Shown piece after piece: positions 40,201 through 52,554 of a stretch of DNA of 64,000 bases. The first letter of the stretch is position 1, and each line of letters opens with the position of its first letter. Source of the stretch: Ambrosia x helenae (lineage: Eukaryota > Streptophyta > Magnoliopsida > Asterales > Asteraceae); contig CM061233.1 in NCBI GenBank assembly GCA_030844895.1, forward strand, positions 66,641,656 to 66,705,655, given 5' to 3'. The notes below the pieces were generated by a model. The model saw only the letters and a program-made list of their open reading frames with translations. It had not been told where the DNA came from and did not search any database. Made by a program: the position numbers and the translations under genes.

Positions 40201-43081
40201 GAAGAGAAGAAGATTGAAGATATTCGTGTCATTTGTGATTTTCCTGATGTATTTCCTGAAGATCTACATGGCCTTCCGCCTTATCGTCAGGTCGAATTCG
40301 GTATTGAACTTGCTCCAGGTGCGGCCCCTATTGCCCGAGCCCCATATCGTCTTGCACCTCCGAGATGCAGGAGTTGTCTAACCAGTTGCAGGAGCTGTTG
40401 GAGAAGGGTTTCATCCGACCTAGTTCATCCCAGTGGGGAGCCCATATTCTTTTTGTCAAGAAGAAAGACGGAAGCATGCGTATGTGTATCGACTACCGTG
40501 AATTGAACAAGGTTGCCATCAAGAATCGTAATCCTCTTCTTCGCATCGATGATTTATTTGATCAACTTTAGGGTTCTAGTTTCTATTCGAAGATTGACTT
40601 GAGATCGGGGGGTACCATCAGTTGAGGGTCCAAGAAGCTGATATTCGAAGACCGCTTTTCGAACTCGTTATGGCCATTTTGAATTCTTGGTCATGCCTTT
40701 TGGTCTCACCAATGCGCCTGCCGTATTCATGGATTTGATGAACCGTGTCTATAAGCCCTGCCTTGATAAATTCGTGATTGTATTCATTGATGATATCCTA
40801 GTCTACTCCAAGAACGAAGTGGACCACCGGGAACACTTGCGTCTTGTCTTGGAACTCTTGAGGCGGGAATAGTTGTACGCCAAGTTTTCTAAATGCAGTT
40901 TCTGGTTGCGTGAAGTCCAATTCCTTGGTCATGTGGTTAATGAAAAAGGAATTCATGTTGATCCAGCCAAGATAGAAGATATCAAAGACAGGGAAGCATC
41001 GAAGACGCCATCTGAGGTGCGGCAATTCCTGGGTCTTGCAGGTTATTATCGTCGTTTTATCGAGGGATTTTTGAAGATCGCTCAACCACTCACCTCGCGT
41101 ACCCAGAAGGACAAGAAGTTTGACTGGGGTGATTCGCAAGAGTCAGCCTTTCAGATGCTAAAGGCTAAACTTTGTTCCGCTCCTATCATGTCCCTGCCTA
41201 AAGGCACGGATGATTTCGTGGTTTACTGTGATACTTCTACTCGGGGTCTCGGTTGTGTGTTAATGCAGCGCGAGAAGGTCATTGCTTATGCTTCTCGTCA
41301 GCTTAAGGTTCATGAGAAAAACTACACCACCCATGATCTAGAATTGGGTGCAGTAGTCTTTTCTTTGAAGATTTGGAGGCATTACTTGTACGGTACCAAG
41401 TGCACCATTTATACCGATCACAAGAGCCTCCAGCATATCTTTGATCAGAAGGAGTTGAACATGCGACAACGTCGCTGGGTCGAGCTTCTTAGTGATTACG
41501 AGTGTGCTATAAAATACCATCATGGCAAGGCGAATGCTGTCGCAAATGCCTTGAACAGGAAGGAATCCGCTAAGCCTCGTCGTGTTCGAGCTCTTCAACT
41601 CACTATCCATTCTAGTTTACCTGACCAAATCCGTTCGGCGCAGCAAGAAGCTTTGAAGGAGAAAAACCTTAAAGCTGAAACCATGCATGGTGCCGATAGC
41701 CACCTTTAACTCAGGTCCGATGGCCTACATTATTTTGCTAAACGTATTTGGGTCCCTTTATTCGGGGGTTTGCGGGAGCTCGTTCTTGATGAAGCTCACA
41801 AATGTCGGTATTCTATTCACCCTGGCTCCGATAAGATGTATCAAGACTTAAAGATACTTTATTGGTGGCCGAACATGAAGGCGGATGTGGCTTCGTATGT
41901 AAGCAAATGTTTGACCTGTGCTAAGGTCAAGGTTGAATACCAGAAGCCGTCCGGCCTTCTGCAACAACCTGAAATTCCCGAGTGAACTGGGAACGGATTA
42001 CAATGGACTTTGTGACCAAACTTCCAAGGTCGCCTAGTGGTTGTGACATGATCTGGGTGATCGTCGATAGGTTGACAAAGTCAGCGCACTTCCTCGCTAT
42101 CAAGGAAACTGATGGCCTTGAGCGTCTGGCTCGTTTGTATCTTAAGGAAGTGGTTTCTCGGCACGGGGTACCTGTTTCTATTATTTCTGATCGTGACCCT
42201 CGGTTCGCCTCAAACTTCTGAAAATCCTTGCATAAGGCTCTGGGTACTCAGTTAGATATGAGCACAGCCTATCATCCGCAAACTGACGGTCAAAGTGAGC
42301 GGACGATTCAAACACTAGAAGACATGCTACGAGCATGTGTGATCGACTTTGGCAAGGGGTGGAAGAGTCATCTACCGTTGGTGGAATTCTCCTACAATAA
42401 CAGCTACCATTCTAGTATCAAGGCGGCTCCGTTCAAGGCTCTTTACAGGTGGAAATGCGGTCTCCTCTTTGTTGGGCTGAGGTGGGTGAGAGTCAACTCA
42501 CCGGCCCGGAATTTGTGTACGAAACTTCGAGAAGATCATACAAATTCGAAACCGCATGGCAGCAGCTCAGGATCATCAAAAGAGTTATGCCGATCATCGT
42601 CGCAAGCCTTTAGAGTTCGAGGTTGGCGACAGTGTGTTATTGAAAGTATCTCCGTGGAAGGGCGTTATACGTTTTGGGAAGCAGGCAAATTGAATCCTCG
42701 GTATGTGGGACCGTTCGCGATTCTGGAACGGATTGGACGGTGGCATACAGGCTTGATCTGCCAGCTGAGCTTAGTAATGTTCATAATGTCTTCCATGTCT
42801 CTAACCTAAAGAAGTGTCTGGCGGATGAATCTTTGGTTGTTCCTCTCGAAGAGATCAAGGTGGACGATCGCCTGCGTATTGTGGAAGAACCGGTTGAGAT
42901 TCTCGATTACAAGATCCGTAGCCTTCGCCGGAGTAAAATCCGCATTGTTAAAGTTCGTTGGAACTCAAATCGTGGACCGGAGTTCACGTGGGAACGGGAG
43001 GATCAAATGAAATCTAAGTATCCTCATTTATTCCCTAAGCGCGCGTTCGAATCAAGATATGTCCGTACTGGAGCTGAATGA
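40201..43081 (+). pseudogene. Pol of chromovirus 2 (RT, RNase H, integrase, chromodomain), broken
   Basis: Begins at EEKKIEDI (chromovirus 1 equivalent near nt 625) and continues to the chromodomain (EEPVEIL...KYPHLF) with TGA at 43079-43081. Breaks include a frameshift near 40365, TAG at about 40570 (CAG in the homologue), a shift near 40610, TAG at about 40870, stops near 41707 and 41983, TGA at 42220 (TGG in the homologue), and frameshifts near 42450, 42535 and 42745. The catalytic FIDD box and the integrase TDGQSERT motif survive. Several stops are C-to-T or G-to-A changes, as expected from methylated-cytosine decay. Confidence 0.93.
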
Positions 43082-43206
43082 ATCTCGGGTCGAGATTCCT
43101 TTCAACAGGGGGATGATGTGGCAACTGGAAAAATTTTCTTCTCTTTCGTCTCTTCCTTTTGGCTTGGGCAATTTTCGGGACGAAAATTCTTTCAACAGGC
43201 GGATGA

Positions 43207-45857
43207 TGTGACACCCGACAAACTCAGGTTAGTAACATTGACTAAACTAGTAAGTCTACCTTAGCGAGTTATGCATATTACGTACTTAACTGGGTCAGTC
43301 GAGTCGTTACGATGATTCTGGGAATCATCGGGAGTCGTTACAACGATCCGCGGGATCGTCGGGATTCGGTCCATAACCATGTGTACAAGGATTGGTGATT
43401 CGTGGGATCACCGGGTTTAACGCACACACGCAAGTCTCGAGTCCCGGGAATTGGTGACGGACGTAAACGTGTTAGTTATTGTGCATTATATGTTTGTAAT
43501 CATTATGTGACTTGTCGGTATGTGAATACGTGCTTATATATGTTAAAATAGTGTTTAACGCGCCAAAAACCCAATTCGGAATGCTGTAGGCGATTAGGCA
43601 CTGGTGAGTGGCCTAATCGCCAGTATTATAAGTGATTGGGAGAGGATTGGGGCGATTGGAGCCCTAATCGCCAGTAGTATAGGCGATTATGATCCTAATC
43701 GCCTGATCTGTCCTTCCAGTCGCCTGGTATGTGTTGCACGAGTAAAAACACCTATAAATATAACCCTTTACTCCTTAAACACCTTTAGTGCAACCCTAAC
43801 AGATCCTAAGCCTCCCACACACCTCAAAACACCTCTGGAACTTTTTTAGCTTCAAAACTCACCATTTCCAAGCTTACACACATTTCTTTGATAAAATCAA
43901 AGGTGTGTTCTTCATCCCAAACCTTTGTAATGTTATTGTTTTGGTTCCCAAAAGTCCAGACCTTTTTTACTAAGTGTGTGTCTTTAAAAATCTTTGAAAT
44001 GAGTTTCTAAAACAAGTCTACACCATATTACATGCTATATGTGAAGTATTTATGCATATGATGATTTTTGGTGGTTAGAACATGAATGTTTCCATGAAAT
44101 TGATGTACTTCTGATGTGTATGAGTTATTAGGATGATTATCTAAGGATTTGAGCAATTGCTATAGTGTTGTGATGAAAGTAAGCATTTTGACCCATTTGG
44201 ATGATTCTTGAAGAATTTGGATGTTATGATATGATTCAATGATTGTTTGTTGTTAGGATTCACATTAGAATGATATTATAACATAGGGATGATGATTTGC
44301 AAGTTGTAGGATGTGTAATCTGGTTATTGCCATTTAAGGAAAGCTTTCATAGTTAATGAAACCTGATACTTTCCTATTTTTGTAAATAATCGCACCGAGC
44401 CGTTAGAGCACAGATAAATTGGGGGTTTTTTCTTGAAATGGGTTGGTTAATAGTTTAGGTTTGATATTGGTGATTTTACATGTTTCGGATCTAATTTGGA
44501 GGGTTAAACGCGCGAAAACGCGCCACGCATCTGCAGCAGGCGATTGGGAATCCTAATCGCCTGATGCAGGGGCGATTAGGACCCCAATCGCATGAAACAT
44601 CAGGCGATTAGCCTCCTACTCGCCTGTTGACTCTCTGCAATCATCAGTTGACTTTTCCTAATTGCATGTTAGTTTCCTAATCGCGTGTACTGCTGTTGTA
44701 AGCGTATTTTGACATCCCGAAACATTATTTGACACCTAGGAACATGATAGGAACCCCGAGACATGTCCAATGAGTTAGTAACACGTGTTCGGACTCGTTT
44801 ACGCGTTAATTGAGCATTATGCTAGACTAGGTGAACTCTTGCGAGTACTAAGTGTTTAACTACATATGTTGCATGATATCTTGTATTTGGCTAACACGTG
44901 GGATGTCGGGTCTTGTTTGGTACGGTCGGTTTAACAGTCAAAGGTGTTTTCAAACGTTTATGGTTATGGTCTAGACATTCGGGGACTAGTTAACCTGCGG
45001 GTTATTAGTCCGGATACTTATACACATCTTATGATAGGTTGCCGCTATTTGGGGCTATCATAGCATACTTATTTAACTGTTTTCAAGTAACGCAATCTAA
45101 GGTGAGTGTCACAGCCCCACTTTTACTGTTTTACTTTCGGGGGAGAAACATGCTACATACTTACTTACTAAAGGTCATGTTATACTATGGTTACTTTACA
45201 ATACTATACGGCTTTTATGGAAAGTCCTAGGGGGAACCATGAATGTTCGGGTCGCACAACGAGGGAAATGTGGATAGATCTATTGGGCCTCACAAACCCC
45301 ACTCGACGGCGGGGCCGGTCGGTTGCATATTGTCTCTTTTTACGGGCTCACCGAGGCATCGGTAATAGCCAAATCGTCTGGGCATGATTCAAGTACTTAT
45401 ACACGTTTAGTAATGGGTTCCCAACCGTAGTAGTAAAAGCACTTAACGTCTAGCTAACGTTCTTATAACCTAGTAGTAACGGGATGGTCTTTTCAAACTT
45501 ATGACAACTCTTTTATAAAGGAAAACCTGTGAACTCACTAGCATTATATGTTGACATTTTTGGCATGTTTTCTCAGGTCGCTAAGGTAGCAGTTAACGGA
45601 CTAGGCGCACGGAGTCTTGCACAGCGTCTAGAGTTTTGATGCACATTAAACAATGTTTTGTAAACTATAATATGCCTTTTGGTTGTAAACAAGAAATGCT
45701 TTCGTTGCTGGTTTATGGCTCAAAGCATAATGTTTTGGTTTCTATATATATATATGTATGCATGTTTAGTGTTTGTTTATTGTGATCGTTGACTGGGATC
45801 CCGGTGTGTCACGCGCCTCGCGGTAAAACCCCGCATGTGGAATTTGAGGGTGTGACA
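43207..45857 (+). repeat. 3' LTR of chromovirus 2 (2651 bp)
   Basis: TGTGACACCC to GAGGGTGTGACA, preceded by the ACAGGCGGATGATG purine tract. TATAAATA lies at 43753-43760. It shares palindromic GGCGATTAGG/CTAATCGCC units with the LTR at 3765-6400 and has the same 15 bp at its end. Confidence 0.92.
43753..43760 (+). promoter_or_regulatory. TATA box of chromovirus 2 LTR
   Basis: TATAAATA in acctataaatataac, at the same LTR offset (about 546 versus 578 bp) as in chromovirus 1. Confidence 0.6.
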
Positions 45858-46805
45858 TGAACCCTAGCCCCAAATCGCATCTAAACCTTAACCCCAAAAT
45901 TGCATATGAACCCTGTCCCAAATCGAATCTTACCTAAACCACCAACGACGGTGTTCGAGGTGGTGTTCCATGGACATTCAATGGTGATGTTGGGGTTCAC
46001 TACTTGTGTCTCTTGCTGTAAACATGCTCGTTTTTTCATGGAAGCTAAGGTTTGATAGAGATGGGGATGATAATTAAATGGTGTTCGTTGGCTGGAGGTG
46101 ATGGTTGTGAGGGAGGTTGCTGTCGGCCGGAAGTGGTGATGGTGTGTGTGGGTAGGTGGGTGTGGCTTGTGGATAAGTAGAGAGAGATGGGTTTCCTTTG
46201 TATGTATATTTATGTGTGTGTGTGTATATATGTATTAAAAAATCAGATAGTAAGGATATTTTGGTAATTTCACAAAATTTAACTGAGAAAATTTAAAAAG
46301 GTTAGTTTTTTGGACTCAAGAAGTTAAAATTATAAACCATTAGGACTCACATCAAGACAAGTTTAGGTTTTGGACTCAAGTAGTTAAAATGGGCAAACAA
46401 CAGGGACTCAAATAGGACTTTACTCTAAAAATAAAATACAACAGTAAAAGGATCAGACTCCCCTGGATAAGCAATACGCGTATGAGTCTGTTCAACTCCT
46501 TCCAATCCAGCCATATAGCATTTCATTCGCGGCCGATAAACAAACCTGAAACAAAGAAACAAGAAAAAAAAACAAAACAAAACAAAATCGGGATACCTGC
46601 AAACATTAGTAATTCAAGATCATCCCCGCCCGAATGGAGATTGTGTACGGGCGGGGCAATCTATTCTTGCAATTCAAATAATAACAAGAAATCCCATGAC
46701 TCAAACAAAAATAAAACCGACTCGAAAACACTCGAAAATAAAAATGAATAAAAAAAATACACAAATAAATATACAAAATATACAATAACCATACCTGATG
46801 TTCAT
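45858..46805 (+). other. Unclassified repeat-derived segment between chromovirus 2 and the family A ORF
   Basis: Holds short repeats of CCCCAAATCGCAT (45868-45925), then three copies of a TTGGACTCAAG(A/T)AGTTAAAAT-like unit (46309-46400) ending GACTCAAATAGGACTTTACTC, a phrase reminiscent of termini of some plant DNA transposons. An A-rich region precedes 46600. No domain recognised. Confidence 0.45.
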
Positions 46806-47408
46806 TCATGGTGGTCTCAAAGAACATTTTCCTACCGAATTCCCAATGTATGTTCGGTAATTGACATGTCGAGTCTTCATCTTCTTTCTTATCTTTGACA
46901 TGTTTGTAAGATCACTGCTGGCCCACTTCTCTATATTTTGTCCAATGTCTTCAATGCTCACCTTACTCTTTTGCCCACTCAAGCCATCATATTCAACCTT
47001 GTCTATTTTGATCATAAATATAGAAGGATGGTTAGGGTACACCAAGGTTACCCGGTTCACTGGTTCTTCAGCAGGTGTGTCTACAAGTGGTTGTACGTAC
47101 GAAGTCACGTCTACCTTAAGGCTTGTAGCTTCCTCTTCGAAGGTTTCCTCCATCACATCCTGCTCCACATATGCCTCTTCAACAACTTTTTCAGCCACAT
47201 TAACATTAACCATATCCAGTTCAACAGTCAAATCTTCGAGTTCCAAATCTGATGCCAGTTGACCAACTTGCTTAAACAATGCCTCAACGGTGTGGTCCCG
47301 AACTTCATTATCCTTCCGAATTATCTTAAAATCTTCCCGGGTCGCCTTTACATCTTCCTGGACAACCTTTATGGCATCTAAGATCTCAAAAAAATATTTT
47401 AAAAACAA
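46806..47408 (-). CDS. Unrecognised minus-strand ORF (200 aa) beside the family A LTR, possibly gag-like
   Basis: Starts within the truncated LTR edge (the first codons come from AT-rich LTR) and reads EILDAIKVVQEDVKATREDF, then VEALFKQVGQLASDLE, an acidic Val/Glu-rich middle, and PSIFMIKIDKVEYDGLSGQ. The VxxLxxQVGQLA pattern resembles a coiled gag segment of some gypsy elements, but this is weak. It has no zinc knuckle or enzymatic motif. The real start probably lies in sequence lost with the first 24 bp of the LTR and leader. It could also be a captured gene piece. Confidence 0.4.
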   Translation of the reverse strand: MFLKYFFEILDAIKVVQEDVKATREDFKIIRKDNEVRDHTVEALFKQVGQLASDLELEDLTVELDMVNVNVAEKVVEEAYVEQDVMEETFEEEATSLKVDVTSYVQPLVDTPAEEPVNRVTLVYPNHPSIFMIKIDKVEYDGLSGQKSKVSIEDIGQNIEKWASSDLTNMSKIRKKMKTRHVNYRTYIGNSVGKCSLRPP

Positions 47409-48449
47409 CTCCTTAGCTACAAGGACTGCAGTATAGGGAGTAGGGTTGTCGAACCACGAGGAGTATGTGGTTAGTGTTAATAGTAATTTTTAACTATAAT
47501 AATAGAAAAACTAATAAAGTTATGAAGATTAAACTAAAGTGCTGCTTTGCTTGCAAGAAACGATTGATTAAAGTTTGATTAAAAACAATAATATAAAGAA
47601 AACGGTCACTCCGGGTTTCTAATTCGGTAATTATCAAATGAATTCTGTTAATACCCTATCTAGGAAATCACATAGACATGACTTTGTTTAAGTTGTTCAA
47701 CCCAATTCAGCAATCATAACATTAATTGCAAAGTTAGATTAATCCTAGTGCAAGAAAACCAAGATACGATAACAAAATGCAATAATATTAATTAACCAAA
47801 CTGTCTAGATCAGTCAAACATACAATCAGACGCAAAGAACTTTAAGGTGTTCTCAAAATATGATCCATATAATAAGTATCAAACAGAAAACAAATGATAA
47901 AGTACCAAAATCGTTCACCCGGAGAGAATCGCGAAAGGATTAGCCTTGCATCTTGGTCGCGTGCATGCCTCCCCTTTTCTTTTCTTCGTGCGACGCCTCC
48001 TTGAAAGATGTTGTTCCCTTGTCAGCCGTCCAAAGGAATAGAATTCCTTATAATATTTTCCTCCACCCTAAAAATAATTTGCCGTCCAAAATTATAAGCC
48101 CTCCAAGATTGTTGGAGCCTCAAAGTGTTTCTTGTTTGGTCCGTGACCCAAGGTCACGATCTGTTTTTTTTCTTTTTTATTATTATTATTAGTAGTAGTA
48201 GTATTACTCCATGCTCTAAACTTGGGTGTTCTTGACTTGATCAAAGTTACTCGTTTATGCTCCAAATTCCACATGAACACCTACCAAAATATAAAATAAA
48301 TAAGTACTAAAATTATATAAAAAAAACTATAAATACCTATAAAATGCTAAAATAATAAATATATACTAAAAACGACTCAATCCGAATAAAAAGCTATTAA
48401 ATTATATACAAAAATAAACCGAATAAGAGGTGCGTTTTACAACACATCA
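47385..48449 (-). repeat. Right LTR of family A
   Basis: About 1065 bp; homologous to the solo LTR at 6568-7676 and nearly identical to 39291-40080. Lacks the first 24 bp (TGATCGCATGTC...) and ends GTTTTACAACACATCA. Confidence 0.88.
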
Positions 48450-48454
48450 GAAGT

Positions 48455-49588
48455 CCTTTTATTCAAACTTGTTTTGGAATCTAAAACATTCTTCTATCTT
48501 TAAATAGTTATCTTTCACGTTGCACTACTACTATTCTTTCAACCATATCGCAAAGTTCAAGTAAGCTATGTTTTATAAACGAAAATTTATCTTTTTACAT
48601 TTGGTACTCTCCCAGTCGCAAAACTTTTGGTCTAACAAAATATTGGACATATCCTTATCGAAAAATTGTTAAATATCTTTTATCATATAGTGCATATATG
48701 CAAAACTACTAAACTTAAACCCTCATGCCAGTAGACTATACGACTGTCCGCGCATTATCTTATTTATGATTATTCTCGCAATATTCTTTCATTACCGGTT
48801 ATTCTTACGCGTTATTTGCGGTTATTTCGCACTATTTAGATTTTGAGCATTAATTCAACTCGTTTAGTGAATTAGAAGTTTATTAAATAAAGTATCAATT
48901 ATGGGCAATGGGCCTGGTATTTCGTATAAATCCCAATTAGACGAGAAACCCGTATTCATTTGATTAGAATTAGAAGTTTATTAAATAAAGTATCAATTAT
49001 TAAGAAGTTTCTATTAAATAATGTATTAATGTGTATTATGATTTGAAGTAAATTACAATCATGTCCTCATCTAATGAAGTTTAATTACATTGTTACCAAT
49101 CTAGAATGCATTAGGTAGTAGTATAGATAATATAGTTTAATGTGAACTAGCGGAATTAGTCCCTTGTTGTAGCGATGTAGAAATTATGTATACACACAAA
49201 ACAGAGAATGTAGTTAACAATAGTATCATAGCTAATTGCATACAAGTTGTAGAAACAAGTGTTGGTTTTGAAAAGTAGATAAAAATAAGCACGTTCCGGG
49301 GCTATAATCCCAATTTTATGAAACATAATGATTAATATAATTATGATAAAGAAAATAACTAAACCGGATTTCATATTTTGAATGAACGAGGATGGCTGAA
49401 TCATTGTTATGATTTGTAATCGTTGAAAAAACTAGCACAAACGCATTCTCAAAAGGACAAGTAAAGGCCTTGCAATCCGAGTTAACATTTGTACGCAGGA
49501 CGAGTTTTTTACTCTTTCAATAAAACGATAAATAAAGATACATTTTTATTCTTGAAAAATAATAGAGTATAAAGCGTTATACAAAATT
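48455..49588 (+). other. AT-rich sequence, probably continuing the interior of the 34628 element
   Basis: Directly follows the GAAGT duplication. No ORF or domain. A 34-bp direct repeat (gaattagaagtttattaaa...) occurs at 48870 and 48966. The boundary with unrelated sequence cannot be placed. Confidence 0.4.
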
Positions 49589-49601
49589 AACTACAACATA
49601 C

Positions 49602-50453
49602 GTAATCCATTAGTGCCCCTTATGCGCAGCCTCGACTTGCTTGTGGGCCGGTGTTAAAATATGTTGATATTATTATCAAACTAATATATTCAAAAGGTTA
49701 TTTATGAAATACAAAAGCTTTAATATGTTGCATAAGGTTTTGTAGGTGATGGACTTGGATTGGACTTGGTTTGATCATGAAGCAGGCTGGATGTGGATAT
49801 CAGGAAGTGGGCTTCGTGGAATGGACGTCAGCTGTAGACCAAGATGTGCAGCCTAAGAAAGAATTAAATCAGGCCCGTCTTGATGTCAGCCCAGTTGTTC
49901 AAAGAAATAATTATAACAAAACGAGTCTACGTGGCAATCCGTGTATAAGTGATCCAAGGGTTTAGATCAAACTACTTTGTGTTGCTTTGGAGGCATCAGA
50001 CGGATATGGTAGGTTCGGATGTGTTTTCTCCCGAACCTACATCTAAGGAGCTTCTCTCCTTGGTTCACGAGTTTAGCTTCTCAGTCTTCTTATTATTTTC
50101 ATCTCAATAATACATCTAGGGTTTGTAAGGTCTTGTACCAGATTCATCTCGAATCTGGTAATAATCTTTTGTCCAGTTACAAATTAGATTTGTTTTAGGT
50201 TGAGTTGAGAAGATATTGTTTCCAGTATTTTGTATTCATTTGTTTTATTCTAGAGTTGTAATTTTTGGTTTGATCTTGTTTTCAATAAAGATCCATATCT
50301 CTGGTATCATGTATTTTGACAGCCAGCCACTCTCGCGTCAGCATGGACCCGGTTAAGACAATATAGTCTAACCATTGTAGAGTGACTAGGGGATCCCATT
50401 CTGATGGGTTGTGATGAACTCTGCCACAACATAGAAAATCACCTTCCAAAAAA
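49602..50453 (+). mobile_element. SINE-like retroposon split by a solo LTR
   Basis: The two outer parts (49602-49651 and 50327-50453) make a body of about 175 bp ending CACCTTCCAAAAAAAA. It is flanked by a perfect 13-bp duplication AACTACAACATAC (49589-49601 and 50454-50466), as expected of poly-A retroposition. A second copy on the minus strand lies at 51331-51512. No clear A/B boxes were seen, so it may be the tail of a LINE. Confidence 0.75.
49652..50321. mobile_element. Solo LTR (670 bp) inside the SINE-like unit
   Basis: TGTTAAAATATG to TATTTTGACA, with near-identical flanks GCCGG (49647-49651) and GCCAG (50322-50326). The inverted SINE copy at 51331-51512 has the uninterrupted site (gtgggtcggccactctcg), which proves the insertion. 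AATAAAG near 50286 is a possible polyadenylation signal. No interior is present. Confidence 0.85.
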
Positions 50454-50466
50454 AACTACAACATAC

Positions 50467-51302
50467 CTAAATTAAAGATTACATAAACGTAAACAAGTGT
50501 CTTCAACAATGCCACCTTATAGTATCTTTATCTGCAAGAATCAAGCAGACAAAGCCATTAGTGTTGGGTAAGTATTCATGCTCAAAATAGGCCCTTGAAT
50601 CAAATCTTGCGCCTCTCTAAAACCTTGGGGTGTGGTTTCGGTGAGCAGGTCGGGGAGCTGGGGCAGGGCCGGTCCTGAAATTTTAGGTGCCCAAGCCGAG
50701 TTGCAAAAATTCTTAACCTTAGCTTTACGCCTTAACGAAAGAAATAATGTAAACTATTTTTTTAAAGTTACGATTGAAGTACTATCAAATTGATGGATCA
50801 AATTTTATTTTCCACTTAGATTGTAGTCTAACGGCTCTTGGGGGAGGTTAGGAGTTCAAATCCCACAAAGTATGAAAATATAAATGGGTGAAAGTTTGGA
50901 AATTAAAAAAAAAAAATGTTTCATAACAAAAATAAAAGTTAAAAAGGAAGTCAAAACCAACCGGTAAAAAGCAAAAACAACTAAGTATGAGCCCTCTTCA
51001 TTTCATCTTCTTTAATCCTACACTTATTAATAAACCAGCAATTTTTTTTTCTCAAACCATTTTATTTTCTTCTTTAATTCTTAGTCTCTCTCAACATTTC
51101 TTTATTTTATGTTTTATATAAACTACCCTTCACTTTTATTAACACTCGGTTAATAATTTTGGGGCTCAAACATACAAAATTCCATCGAAATAAGGACATC
51201 ACTGTTAAAAAAACTTGGATTGTCGGATGGTCAATGTGCCCCCAAGAAATTGGGCCCGGGCCGGGAGTCCTCCCCGCACCCCTTAATGGCCGGCCATTAG
51301 CT
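50467..51302 (+). other. Non-coding stretch with a tRNA-like block
   Basis: AT-rich. At 50820-50880 TAGTCTAACGG and GGAGTTCAAATCCC form an A-box/B-box pair 30 bp apart, as in tRNA-derived SINE heads. No gene. Confidence 0.45.
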
Positions 51303-51318
51303 GGGGGGGGGGGGGGGG
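51303..51318 (+). repeat. G16 homopolymer
   Basis: Sixteen G residues before GAGTGGCGGGAAATT; a C12 run lies at 51379-51390. Runs this long are prone to sequencing error. Confidence 0.9.
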
Positions 51319-51550
51319 AGTGGCGGGAAATTTTTTTGGAAGGTGATTTTCTATGTTGTAGCAGAGTTCATCACAAAACCCCCCCCCCCCAGAAGGGGAT
51401 CTCCTAGCCACTCTACAATGGTCAGACTATGTTGTCTTAACGGGGTCCACGCTGACGCGAGAGTGGCCGACCCACAAGCGAGTCGAGGCTGCGCATAAGG
51501 GGCACTAAGGCTTCCACCCGGAAAATTTCCCGCCACACCCCCCTCCCCCG
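51318..51550 (-). mobile_element. SINE-like unit, minus strand, inside an inverted-repeat element
   Basis: 51331-51512 is the reverse complement of the SINE at 49602-50453 without its LTR. It is flanked on both sides by the inverted pair TGGCGGGAAATTT (51321-51333) and AAATTTCCCGCCA (51522-51534), extended by G- and C-rich runs. This suggests the SINE inserted between the arms of a small TIR element. Confidence 0.65.
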
Positions 51551-52554
51551 ATTCTCAAATCGATAAACACAAGGAAATTTTCCTTCCCTCCCTCCCTCTC
51601 TCTCTTTGATATTAATTGTAGAGGGGAGAAGGGGAAATCATTTCCTTAATTTGGGGGAAGGGAATGAGAGACTGACATGACGCTGATGTGGATAAAGGAG
51701 AAAAAGGGGAAATCACACCCCATAGCCTAAGACGATTGAGACCATCTCCCACGAGACACCAACGAAAACAATAGTCATGTTGTTTAAGATGACTCATGCG
51801 TCTAAGAAAGCATGATTTAAAATAACTTGATATAAGTGTTACAATAAAAATAGATGATATTCACTACATTTAATACCACATGCACACACTGGCGGATCTT
51901 CTCTTGGGTTGGATGAGGCCCTGGCCCGTCCAATATTTTCGCTTCGTAGTGTAAATTTTACTGAAAATTTCTTGAAAATTAAAAATTATGTGTATTGAGT
52001 CCGGCCCTACCAAGTTTTTCATTCAAGATCTAAACACAATATTCCCTTGTTGGTTTGTTGATATAATACATTAATGCGATTTACATCATCCCTGATCCCA
52101 CTTTGTAGTAAACGAGAAATTGTACATTTAATTAAGGCAAGCTAAGGCTTCAATATGTGATACATATGATGAATGAAATTTGGTCTTAAAAAAACATATG
52201 ATCACATGGAAGGCAGGTGCAAGGACCAGAAACGTGGCGTGGGCCAATTTAGATTGCATGTGGATTTTGTAAGAAATTAAGATCGATGGGTACAGCGTAG
52301 CGTAAGAGAGGTAGAGAAGCATTCCCTCTCTTTCTCTTTGTAATTGTCAGGGATGCTTAAATCTCAAGGGTGTTTAGATTATTTATAAAAATATAATCAA
52401 CTTATATAAAGTATTTAACTTTCTTTTATTAAAGTTTAGCACAAATCATCTAAAGTATTAGTAATAATATAAAAACTTATTTGAATTTTCTTTTTTTACA
52501 AAACACTTTTTTTTTTTTACAAAACACCATAGTTTTAATATATAGTAGTGGTAA
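51551..52554 (+). other. Non-coding stretch, CT-rich then AT-rich
   Basis: Contains a CCCTCCCTCTCTCTC run at 51588-51605 and a fragment (51895-52015) of a dispersed-repeat type (ggcggatcttctcttgg). No gene seen. Confidence 0.4.

Larger units (their letters stand above)
40201..45857 (+). mobile_element. Decayed Ty3/gypsy chromovirus 2, 5' truncated
   Basis: Starts abruptly in the protease-RT linker and runs through pol and a 2651-bp 3' LTR ending TGTGACA at 45857. It is the same family as chromovirus 1, from domain content, LTR ends and palindromic units. The 5' LTR, gag and protease are missing at the microsatellite junction. Confidence 0.92.
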
